Counted from the stretch's first letter, positions 1 through 5,749 are shown. The stretch is 6,950 nucleotides of DNA from UBA6921 sp031363085 (GCA_031363085.1 JANLTU010000214.1:1-6950), one strand, 5' to 3'. Numbers and translations: made by a program. The notes: a model not told the origin generated them from the letters alone.

Positions 1-129
1 CTGGGCGGATTTACGGACACCAAACGCACCGGGCGTCCGGGATGGGACACGATATGGCACGGATGGTTTCGATTGCAGGAGCGACTTGAGGGCTATCAAA
101 TGAGCAAACTCGCGCATGATGAATTGTGA
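1..129 (+). CDS. IS4-family (Tn5/IS50-type) transposase, C-terminal end only
   Basis: This is the last 42 codons of a DDE transposase whose start lies before the window. Reading frame 1 from base 1 gives a product beginning LGGFTDTKRTGRPGW and ending KLAHDEL, with a TGA stop at 127-129. It closely resembles the end of Tn5/IS50 transposase as I recall it (LGGFMDSKRTG, then a W-containing segment and a Leu-rich helix). In Tn5 this C-terminal part carries the dimerisation helix; the catalytic residues are further upstream and not visible here. Independent support comes from the DNA: the stop codon is embedded in an IS50-like terminal inverted repeat at 122-140, the same arrangement as in IS50. 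Whether the full gene is intact cannot be judged from this window. Confidence 0.88.
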   Translation: MGGFTDTKRTGRPGWDTIWHGWFRLQERLEGYQMSKLAHDEL

Positions 130-140
130 TCAAGAGACAG
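122..140 (+). repeat. IS50-like terminal inverted repeat (right end of the IS4-family element)
   Basis: Read on the minus strand from 140, the sequence starts CTGTCTCTTGATCA, which matches the first 14 bases of the 19-bp inside end of IS50 (CTGTCTCTTGATCAGATCT) from memory. The remaining 5 bases (CAATT) differ. The transposase stop codon at 127-129 lies inside it, as in IS50. This fixes the element boundary at 140, so flanking DNA starts at 141. IS50 makes 9-bp target duplications, so bases 141-149 would be the copy on this side; the partner lies outside the window. Confidence 0.85.
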
Positions 141-545
141 CATGAATGATTCTGCACTGCACACGATTAAACAGATCGAAGCGTTCCTCACTGCCGCAGC
201 AACGGTGGAGTTTCGCTTTGAGAACACCGCTGCCGGGTACGCCTGGATACAAGCAACGCTGGCGCGCTTTGGGTATGCCCGCTTGTGTCGGCCGCACAAA
301 GGGATTCTGCGCCGTGATCTTCAGGCGGTGACGGGCTACTCCCGCACGCAGGTCACGCGCCTGATCCAGGGGTTCCAGAAGACTGGGCGGGTGCGGCGGC
401 ACGCGGGCGTGCGCCATCGCTTCTGCGAAAATCCACTGGCTATAAGAAAACGCGCCCGTACTTTGCCAAAACCAAATCACGCTCCTTGCCCATCGGCCAA
501 CGGCGCAAACCCACGCCCGAAGGCAAGCCCGGGTATCTGCGTATC

Positions 546-582
546 GTTATTCGCGTCGGCGCTGGCTTTGCGCCGGGTCGTG
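546..582 (-). repeat. 37-bp palindromic insertion, copy 1
   Basis: This block separates the codons for GYLRI from DSVHQGD, which should be contiguous in the integrase family. Removing 37 bp joins them in frame; the ends can slide by a few bases. It holds the 15-mer GCGCTGGCTTTGCGC at 559-573, exactly the reverse complement of the core in copy 2. The core folds on itself: GCGC, a 7-base loop, GCGC, extended by two further G-C pairs (557-558 with 574-575). Strand is given relative to copy 2. Confidence 0.72.
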
Positions 583-651
583 GACTCGGTGCACCAAGGC
601 GATTTAGACGGAAAAAAAGGCGTCTACCCCCTCCTCGCGCAAAGCCAGCGC
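559..651. repeat. 15-bp perfect inverted repeat formed by the two 37-bp copies
   Basis: GCGCTGGCTTTGCGC at 559-573 and GCGCAAAGCCAGCGC at 637-651 are exact reverse complements separated by 63 bp. A transcript across the region could form a 15-bp stem enclosing the segment that encodes DSVHQGDLDGKKGVY. I read this as a by-product of two copies inserted in opposite directions rather than a designed regulatory stem. Confidence 0.8.
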
Positions 652-664
652 GGTGGGGGATCAT
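628..664 (+). repeat. 37-bp palindromic insertion, copy 2
   Basis: It interrupts the integrase gene between GVY and HINAVDEV and shifts the frame by +1; removal restores the family sequence. The DNA forms a strong hairpin: C-rich 627-634 and GCGC 637-640 pair with GCGC 648-651 and G-rich 652-659, with one T-T mismatch, a two-base bulge and loop AAAGCCA. Its core GCGCAAAGCCAGCGC (637-651) is repeated in reverse at 559-573. When copy 1 is reverse-complemented, 13 and 9 bases flank the core in the same register in both copies. Confidence 0.75.
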
Positions 665-800
665 CACATCAACGCCGTCGACGAAGTCACGCAGTTTCAG
701 GCGGTGGCGTGCGTGGAGAAAATCAGTGAGGTGTATCTGCTGGTGGCACTGGAAGAACTGTTCGCCGCCTTCCCGTTCACGATCCTCGGGTTTCACTCGG

Positions 801-823
801 AGCGCGAAGCCTGCCCTTGGGGT
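801..823 (+). repeat. Insertion of about 23 bp, probable decayed relative of the 37-bp repeat
   Basis: The family motif HSDNGSEY is split: HS is encoded up to 799 and NGSEYINYRVA resumes at 826. Removing 23 bp restores HS-D-NGSEY with the Asp codon rebuilt from both sides (G800 plus 824-825). Part of the insert, GCGCGAAGCCTGCCCTTGGGG (802-822), aligns with GCGCAAAGCCAGCGCGGTGGGG of copy 2 (637-658) at roughly 16 of 22 positions with one gap. The relationship is likely but rests on a short hand alignment. Confidence 0.55.
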
Positions 824-891
824 ATAACGGCTCGGAGTACATCAACTACCGGGTCGCCGAGTTCTTGAACAAACTGCTCATTGACTTCACT

Positions 892-938
892 CGGCAACTG
901 CTCCTGCGTTGCTCTACCTCCGGCATCCCTGCCGTCGC
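892..938 (+). repeat. 47-bp two-hairpin insertion in the integrase pseudogene
   Basis: It lies between the codons for LLIDFT and KSRSRRTND, which are contiguous in the integrase family; removing 47 bp restores the frame. It contains two separate inverted repeats: GCAAC (894-898) with GTTGC (908-912), and CGGCA (921-925) with TGCCG (930-934) around a TCCC loop. It does not share the GCGCAAAGCC core of the other three inserts, so it is probably a different repeat family. Confidence 0.7.
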
Positions 939-1352
939 AAGTCACGTTCGCGCCGCACCAACGACAAGGCCCTGGTGGACGGCAAAAACGCCGCCACCGT
1001 GCGCAAACACTTCGGCCACGCGCACATCCCGCAGCGCTTCACCGCACTCATCAACGGGTTCAACCAACGGCATCTAATTCCGTATCTGAATTTTCACCGG
1101 CCGTGCTTCTTTCCCGAAATCACGCTCGACGCCAAAGGCAAACAGAGAAAGCGCTACCGTGACCAACAGATGTCAACACCGTACCAGAAATTCAAATCGC
1201 TGACGGAAGCCACGCAGTATCTCAAGGCGGGCATCACCTTCGACTCACTCGATGCGCAGGCCACTCAAATGAGCGACAATGGCGCCGCCGCTGCACTGCA
1301 GCAGGCAAAATTATTACTCTTTCAAATAATTCATGAACAGCAGGTCGCCTGA

Positions 1353-1461
1353 AACAGATCCTTCTACCGCGCGTTCAGGCTCATCCTTGCATTGGAATAG
1401 ACTGACTCGGCTGCTCACGCATGGCCATGCTGCAACGCAAGCGGCTTTTGAACCAGTAAGT
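1353..1461. other. Non-coding tail between the mobile-element debris and the chromosomal genes
   Basis: There is no credible gene here. It contains a perfect 12-bp palindrome, GCATGGCCATGC, at 1419-1430. The stretch 1405-1441 starts ACTCGGC and ends CGCAAG, like the edges of the 47-bp insertion at 892-938 (889-895 and 936-941), so it may hold a related small repeat. I see no clear terminal inverted repeat for the integrase element and no obvious terminator for either the plus-strand remnant or the convergent minus-strand gene ending at 1462. Confidence 0.4.
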
Positions 1462-1926
1462 TTACTTGGTGGTTAACACCAAACCGAACATCACCACATC
1501 TTCGATTTGCTGGTACAGCTTCTGGTAGCGCTTGCGGCTCACCGACACGCCCAGGCCGTCGGTCAGCAGCACCACCGCGCCGATCTCCGGATACCACGCG
1601 CCAAAATATTCGCCGCCGTTGCGGCGGTAGCCCGCGACGAATCCGCCGCCGATGAACACGTTCACCCGTGTCGGCAGCAAATAGCCCGCGCCGAATTCAG
1701 TGGCCCAAGCTTCTCCGTGTTGTGGATCGTTGTATTGCGCGAAATCCCAGTGGGCGGCGGTCCCGGCGCGCACCCCGTAAATGCCGAAGGTAGTGATCAA
1801 CGGGTCACCTTGGGAGTGTTTGCGTTGCGCAATTTGCAGCATGGATGTTTCCGGCTCGGCGGCGCGCGTGGCACCGGTTGAATCCAACAGCAACACCATA
1901 ACTGCGCAGGCCAGAATCGATTTCAT
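1462..1926 (-). CDS. Small exported protein, predicted outer-membrane beta-barrel; function unknown
   Basis: The 154-residue product starts MKSILACAVMVLLL, a basic n-region and hydrophobic core followed by ATRAAEPE, a plausible Sec signal peptide cleaved near residue 23. The mature part alternates short Gly/aromatic-rich strands (FGAGYLLP, VNVFIGGGFVAGY, EIGAVVLL, DVVMFGLVLTTK), which suggests a small beta-barrel with about 6-8 strands. I chose ATG 1924-1926 over the upstream in-frame ATG at 2014-2016 because it alone gives a signal peptide and has GGAG (1937-1940) ten bases upstream. That Shine-Dalgarno sequence overlaps the last tilS codons and only 7 bp separate the two genes, so translation is probably coupled to tilS. 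No specific family is recognised; acyloxyacyl hydrolase or OmpW-like barrels are possible but unsupported. Confidence 0.72.
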   Translation of the reverse strand: MKSILACAVMVLLLDSTGATRAAEPETSMLQIAQRKHSQGDPLITTFGIYGVRAGTAAHWDFAQYNDPQHGEAWATEFGAGYLLPTRVNVFIGGGFVAGYRRNGGEYFGAWYPEIGAVVLLTDGLGVSVSRKRYQKLYQQIEDVVMFGLVLTTK

Positions 1927-1933
1927 GCTCGTT

Positions 1934-3349
1934 TCACTCCGGTTGAAATTTGAAGGTGACAGAGGTTTCGCCCGCACTTGCGGCGAATTCTTCCGCGTAC
2001 CAGTAGCCCGCGACAACCGCTAGTGTTCCGTTAATGTAAAGCAACGGCACCCGCGTGCGCAGCCAGGGCGGCAAACCTGCGTCTTGAAACAAATTTTTAA
2101 GCGTTGCATGGTGCGCGCGCCCGGCCGGCTGGATGCGCTCCCCGCCGCTGCGAAAGCGGATGTGCACAGCGCTCGCACAGGTGTCGGCACGCAATCCCGC
2201 GCCCCGATCTTGCTGCGCCGTGAGTGTGCCCACGCCAGCGATATGCAGCGGCGCGTCGAGTGTCCACACCCGGGGTTGCCGGGCATCAAACACCGCTAGC
2301 GGCGGCATCGCCACCAGCGCATCACGATAGCGGCGCACCTCGGCACCCGGCCACTGCATGCACGGCTCGGCATCGGCCGCAGCATGCAGAACATCACGCT
2401 GCACGCGTTCCAGGTGACGTTGCTGCGGCAGCGGCAGGCCAGACTGCTCGATCCAGTAACGCAGTATATTGCGTTGGCGCATCGGCGACAGGCGCAACAG
2501 TGCAGACACACTGAGCGTACCGCTGCGCTGCCAGGTTAGGTCCATGCCCGCTTGCGGAACGTGCAGCAAACGTTCGTCCTCACTGCCCCCGGAAAGGCGC
2601 CACGCATCAACCGTACGCCTAGTTTTATGCTCGTGAAGATCAGCCTGCGCCAAGCCCTCCAACAACGCCGCAGCTTCGGCACAATGCTGCGCGCTGCGCG
2701 CCAAAGTCACTTTCGCGGCCGGCCAGCGCTGCTGCAGGCGCGGCATAATTTCGTGGCGCAGGTAGTTGCGATCAAAGCGGGTGTCGACATTGCTGGGGTC
2801 GTCGATCCAGCGCAGTGCTTGCGCGAGCGCATACTCACGCAGCGCGACACGCGAAAACGCCAACAACGGCCGTGCCAGCCAAGCGGCGCCGAAGCGCGAC
2901 AGCTCCGCCATGCCCGCCAAACCACGTGGCCCGCCGCCGCGCAACAGTTGCAACAACACGGTTTCGGCTTGGTCATCTTGATGATGCGCGGTGAACAACA
3001 CGTCATCCGGCTGCAACAGCTTGGCAAATAGCGCATAACGCGCGCTGCGCGCGGCATCTTCCGGGCTGGTTCCCGCAGGCGCACGCGCGTCAACGGCGTG
3101 CACCTCGCACGCCACATCCAACGCGGCGCACCCATGCAGACAATGCTGCGCCCAGTCCGACGCATTCGCGTGTAATCCGTGATTGACGTGCAGCGCGCGC
3201 AGCTCAACACCGGGAAGTTGCGCGCGCAACTGCGCCAGCGCGTGCAACAACACCTGCGAATCCAGCCCGCCGCTGTAAGCCACGAGGAAGCGGCGCGCGG
3301 GTGTTAAGCGTGCGATGAAGGGTAGTAACGCGGCGGGCGCAAAGGACAT
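1934..3349 (-). CDS. tilS: tRNA(Ile)-lysidine synthetase
   Basis: TilS uses ATP and lysine to convert the wobble cytidine (C34) of the CAU-anticodon tRNA-Ile to lysidine, changing its decoding from AUG to AUA and its charging from Met to Ile; it is cytoplasmic and essential in most bacteria. The 471-residue product shows the ATP-PPase P-loop SGGLDS (26-31), HVNHGLH (54-60), AHHQDDQAET (121-130), RGGGPRGLAGM (137-147), WIDDPSN (181-187) and FDRNYLRHEIMPRL (192-205). The C-terminal TilS_C domain spans roughly 396-465 (GERIQPAGR, LKNLFQDAGLPPWLR). It is about 40 residues longer than E. coli TilS (432), mostly in the linker around residues 235-280 (HEHKTRRTVDAWRL to WQRSG). The ATG at 3347-3349 lacks a strong Shine-Dalgarno sequence. 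It lies 67 bp after accA on the same strand, a common gammaproteobacterial order. Confidence 0.96.
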   Translation of the reverse strand: MSFAPAALLPFIARLTPARRFLVAYSGGLDSQVLLHALAQLRAQLPGVELRALHVNHGLHANASDWAQHCLHGCAALDVACEVHAVDARAPAGTSPEDAARSARYALFAKLLQPDDVLFTAHHQDDQAETVLLQLLRGGGPRGLAGMAELSRFGAAWLARPLLAFSRVALREYALAQALRWIDDPSNVDTRFDRNYLRHEIMPRLQQRWPAAKVTLARSAQHCAEAAALLEGLAQADLHEHKTRRTVDAWRLSGGSEDERLLHVPQAGMDLTWQRSGTLSVSALLRLSPMRQRNILRYWIEQSGLPLPQQRHLERVQRDVLHAAADAEPCMQWPGAEVRRYRDALVAMPPLAVFDARQPRVWTLDAPLHIAGVGTLTAQQDRGAGLRADTCASAVHIRFRSGGERIQPAGRAHHATLKNLFQDAGLPPWLRTRVPLLYINGTLAVVAGYWYAEEFAASAGETSVTFKFQPE

Positions 3350-3416
3350 GCCCGGTAGTGTAACGGAGCAGCGCGGTGATGCGTAAAAGACAACGGATGC
3401 ATGTACGGACGGACGA

Positions 3417-4448
3417 CTACTTCACCGTCCGCTTGGCTTCTTTTGCGACGGTTTTGGCCGGCGGCGGTAGTTTCAGTTTTTCTTTCAACGACGGTTCGTG
3501 ATATTGGCCCAGGCGCATCAGATGTTGGTAGCGCTGCTCGACTAATTGGTCGATGGGCACCGCGTCCAGTTGTTGCAGGGTTTCGAGCAAGCTGTTCTTG
3601 AGTGTTTGCGCCATGATATTGGGATCGCGGTGCGCGCCGCCCAGCGGTTCGGAAATCACGCGGTCGACCAAGTTAAGCTCTTTCAGGCGTTTTGCGGTGA
3701 TGCCCAACGCCGCCGCCGCGTCCGGCGCTTTGTCTGCGCTCTTCCACAAAATCGACGCGCAGCCTTCCGGTGAAATCACCGCATAGGTGCTGTATTGCAG
3801 GATCATCATGCGGTCGCCCACGCCGATGGCCAACGCGCCGCCGGAACCACCCTCGCCCACCACGGTGCAGATGATGGGAATGGTCAACTGCGACATCACA
3901 AATAAATTACGCGCGATGGCCTCGCTCTGGCCGCGCTCTTCCGCGTCCATGCCTGGGTAGGCTCCGGGCGTGTCGATAAAAGTCAACAACGGCAACTTGA
4001 AGCGCTCGGCCATCTGCATCAGACGCATCGCTTTGCGATAGCCTTCCGGGCGCGGCATGCCGAAATTGCGCTTGACCTTCTCTTTGGTGTCACGGCCTTT
4101 CTGCTGGCCGATGAGCATCACCGGCCGCCCGTCCAGCCGCGCGATGCCGCCGACAATCGCAGCGTCGTCAGCGAAGGTACGATCACCGTGCAGCTCATAG
4201 AAATTAGTGAAAATCTTTTCGATGTAGTCCAGCGTGTAGGGGCGCTGCGGGTGACGCGCTAACTGGGAAATCTGCCAGGGCGTCAAATTCTTGAAAATGG
4301 ATTCGGTCAACGCGCGGCTTTTAGCCTCCAGGCGGGCAATCTCTTCGTTGAGATTGATTTCCGCGTCGTTGCCCACATGTTTGAGCGACTCGATTTTTGC
4401 TTCGAGCTCGGCAATAGGTTGTTCGAAGTCCAGAAAGTTTAGGTTCAT
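3417..4448 (-). CDS. accA: Acetyl-CoA carboxylase, carboxyltransferase subunit alpha
   Basis: AccA pairs with AccD to transfer the carboxyl group from biotin carboxyl carrier protein to acetyl-CoA, giving malonyl-CoA, the committed step of fatty acid synthesis. The 343-residue product starts MNLNFLDFEQPIAELEAKIE, the typical AccA opening with a helical N-terminal region (about 10-50). It then shows RPYTLDYIE, FYELHGDR, GQQKGRDTKEK, NFGMPRPEGYRKA, DTPGAYPG (159-166), GEGGSGGALAIG (198-209, oxyanion-hole glycines) and YAVISPEGCASILW. It is some 24 residues longer than E. coli AccA (319), largely through a Lys/Ala/Pro-rich tail after about residue 320. ATG 4446-4448 fits the family start but has only a weak ribosome-binding site. 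A possible -10 box (TAGAAT, minus strand, 4489-4484) lies upstream without a convincing -35. It probably leads a unit with tilS. Confidence 0.97.
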   Translation of the reverse strand: MNLNFLDFEQPIAELEAKIESLKHVGNDAEINLNEEIARLEAKSRALTESIFKNLTPWQISQLARHPQRPYTLDYIEKIFTNFYELHGDRTFADDAAIVGGIARLDGRPVMLIGQQKGRDTKEKVKRNFGMPRPEGYRKAMRLMQMAERFKLPLLTFIDTPGAYPGMDAEERGQSEAIARNLFVMSQLTIPIICTVVGEGGSGGALAIGVGDRMMILQYSTYAVISPEGCASILWKSADKAPDAAAALGITAKRLKELNLVDRVISEPLGGAHRDPNIMAQTLKNSLLETLQQLDAVPIDQLVEQRYQHLMRLGQYHEPSLKEKLKLPPPAKTVAKEAKRTVK

Positions 4449-4598
4449 AGCGTTCGAAGAGCACCGATGAAAATGGGAGGTTTATTCTACACCAAACCGC
4501 AGCTTAAATAGGGAGCAAACAACCCACGGAAATACTCGGGTAGCGGTGGGCTCAAGCGCTCTATGTGCATAAGCTATCAGATTGAATTAGAAAAAGAA
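4449..4598. other. 150-bp intergenic gap upstream of accA
   Basis: No gene and no strong hairpin with a T-run was found here, so the minus-strand gene ending at 4599 has no evident intrinsic terminator. An imperfect 6-7 bp hairpin at 4558-4574 (GCTCTATG with CATAAGC) has no T-tract. GAATTAG occurs twice at 4584-4602 on the plus strand, overlapping the upstream gene's stop. The accA promoter is expected here; the best -10-like string is TAGAAT at 4489-4484 (minus strand), which is weak evidence. Confidence 0.4.
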
Positions 4599-5687
4599 TT
4601 AGTAATCTCCGAGGGGTAAAGTAAACCCCAGCGCGAATGTCAAGGCATGAGCGGCAGGCACCGAGTTACGATCCGCGCCCAACGAAAGATAGCCGTGCGC
4701 AAAGCGCGTCGATATGGTCACCATGGCCAGATCAAAAGTGTAAAACAAGGTGTGCTCCCACTGCGCACCCGAGCGCCACGCGATCCCCGCCGCTTGAAAG
4801 CGTTGTACCGGCGTGTATGTCAGCACGCCCACCACATCGAGCATTTCGAACACACTGTAATTGACGCGCGTGTCGACCAGCAGCGGCAGCCGTTGCCGGT
4901 AATCGCGCTCGTCTTGTTTACCGCTCAACAGCGGTTGGACATGCACGTAGCCGTTGGCGTCATAGCTTTTGTTGTTGGTATCGACGCGCGCCCGTGTATA
5001 CGGCGCGGAGCGCCAGAAAATATTGCCCAACATATTTTCGGTTTTAAGCCGCAGCGTCCAGGCCGGCGCGGGGCGTGCGACTAAATCCAGATCGAACGCA
5101 AAGCCGCGTCCACGCGGTGCGCTCACCACGCGCTTGAACAACACATCGCGCGAGTAGTAGTAATCAACCGTGACCTCGTTGAGATCGTAGTCTTTGTTGC
5201 TGGTCGCAGTGATGGCACCGCGCATGCTCCCGTAAATGAGTTTGTCGCTGTTAAACACACTCGCACCCAGCGTTAACGTCAGCCAACTGTCGTAGTTCAT
5301 GCGGTGAAATACGCGCAGGCCGCTGGAGCGTGCGTGCTCGATATCAAGATCGATGGTGTAGCGCTTGCCCACTTCAAGCGCTTGTTTATTTTTCAGCAGG
5401 GAATACAACTGCGCGGTGTCCGCACTGAAGCGCGCCTCGCCGTCGTCGCGCCAAAACACGCCGACACCCCAGTCGCGGTATTCGACTCCGGACTCCGCCT
5501 GCGCATGCTGCAAAGCGGTATTGCCGGCCGTAACCTCACCCGACCAGTCGCGCGTGAATTGACGAAATGTCACCGGCGCGGAGTAACCGAAACCGGCCGC
5601 CTGCGTGTACCACTTGGCTTCATCAGCAACACTGTCGTGTACACACGCCACGCATACCACGGTAGCGATCCATGCTGCTAAACGCAT
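4599..5687 (-). CDS. Exported protein, predicted outer-membrane beta-barrel; function unknown
   Basis: The 362-residue product starts with a Sec signal peptide (MRLAAWIATVVCVACVHDSVA, cleavage probable after residue 21). The rest is built of alternating amphipathic strands rich in Tyr, Trp, Arg and Asp (WGVGVFW, YTIDLDIEHA, SWLTLTLGASVF, VTVDYYYSRD, FAFDLDLVARP, WTLRLKTENM, YLSLGADR) and ends FALGFTLPLGDY, with the C-terminal aromatic residue typical of barrels inserted by BamA. The pattern suggests an outer-membrane barrel of perhaps 14-16 strands. I do not recognise a named family. The ATG at 5685-5687 has GAGAA (5698-5694) six bases upstream. A terminator directly precedes that site, so expression may need its own promoter overlapping the terminator, or read-through from the lipoprotein gene. 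Confidence 0.8.
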   Translation of the reverse strand: MRLAAWIATVVCVACVHDSVADEAKWYTQAAGFGYSAPVTFRQFTRDWSGEVTAGNTALQHAQAESGVEYRDWGVGVFWRDDGEARFSADTAQLYSLLKNKQALEVGKRYTIDLDIEHARSSGLRVFHRMNYDSWLTLTLGASVFNSDKLIYGSMRGAITATSNKDYDLNEVTVDYYYSRDVLFKRVVSAPRGRGFAFDLDLVARPAPAWTLRLKTENMLGNIFWRSAPYTRARVDTNNKSYDANGYVHVQPLLSGKQDERDYRQRLPLLVDTRVNYSVFEMLDVVGVLTYTPVQRFQAAGIAWRSGAQWEHTLFYTFDLAMVTISTRFAHGYLSLGADRNSVPAAHALTFALGFTLPLGDY

Positions 5688-5698
5688 AAGTAATTCTC

Positions 5699-5729
5699 AA
5701 AAAAAAGGCAGCCGTGAGGCCGCCTTTTT
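5699..5729 (-). terminator. Intrinsic terminator after the lipoprotein gene, possibly bidirectional
   Basis: A 12-bp stem (5702-5713 with 5718-5729, one G-U pair) closes a 4-base loop. Read on the minus strand it is A-rich, GGCGGCC, TCAC, GGCTGCC, then eight Ts (5706-5699). It lies 20 bp after the lipoprotein stop at 5750, as expected for its terminator. The A-run gives it five Us on the plus strand too, so it could work both ways. Its T-tract ends one base from the GAGAA ribosome-binding site of the next gene. Confidence 0.87.
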
Positions 5730-5749
5730 CGCTAACACCAGGGTGAAAA

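Larger units (their letters stand above)
142..1352 (+). pseudogene. Integrase-core (DDE) transposase, multiply disrupted pseudogene
   Basis: This is the remnant of an approximately 400-residue transposase with an N-terminal helix-turn-helix region and an integrase catalytic core (rve-type). The protein family is recognised by MNDSALHTIKQ at the start, GYSRTQVTRLI, then VHQGDLDGKKGVY, HINAVDEVTQFQ, EYINYRVAEFLNKL, NFHRPCFFPEI and DAKGKQRKRYR. The pieces lie in different frames: 142 to about 422 (frame 1), 423-545 (frame 3), 583-627 (frame 1), 665 to about 800 (frame 2), 824-891 (frame 1) and 939-1352 (frame 3). About 55 residues expected between the helix-turn-helix part and LRKSTGYKK are missing near 422. 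Four short insertions (546-582, 628-664, 801-823, 892-938) account for every later frame change. The expected third catalytic Glu in the NDxALxES motif reads Asp (NDKALVDGKN). It cannot encode a functional enzyme as read. Confidence 0.9.

Noticed and set aside
440..796. Minus-strand open frame across the integrase pseudogene
   Set aside because: The plus strand explains the sequence by family homology; the open frame crosses the insertions and is incidental.
546..938. CRISPR or tandem repeat array made of the short inserts
   Set aside because: The blocks are in mixed orientation, differ in length and are separated by integrase coding sequence, not spacers.
142..1352. Programmed frameshifting of an active transposase
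   Set aside because: IS frameshifting usually involves one slippery site; here there are five breaks, an internal deletion and a changed catalytic residue.
1927..2016. Upstream in-frame ATG (2014-2016) adding 30 residues to the small exported protein
   Set aside because: The extra residues overlap the end of tilS, bury the signal peptide internally and lack a better ribosome-binding site than ATG 1924-1926.
2707..3210. Long open frame overlapping tilS on the same strand
   Set aside because: It is a shifted-frame shadow of tilS; tilS carries all the conserved motifs and the Cys/Arg-rich shadow product matches nothing.
3406..3431. 7-bp hairpin (CGGACGG/CCGTCCG) at the end of accA, as a possible terminator
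   Set aside because: It has a 12-base loop, overlaps the last accA codons and has no T-run on the minus strand; accA-tilS read-through is more likely.
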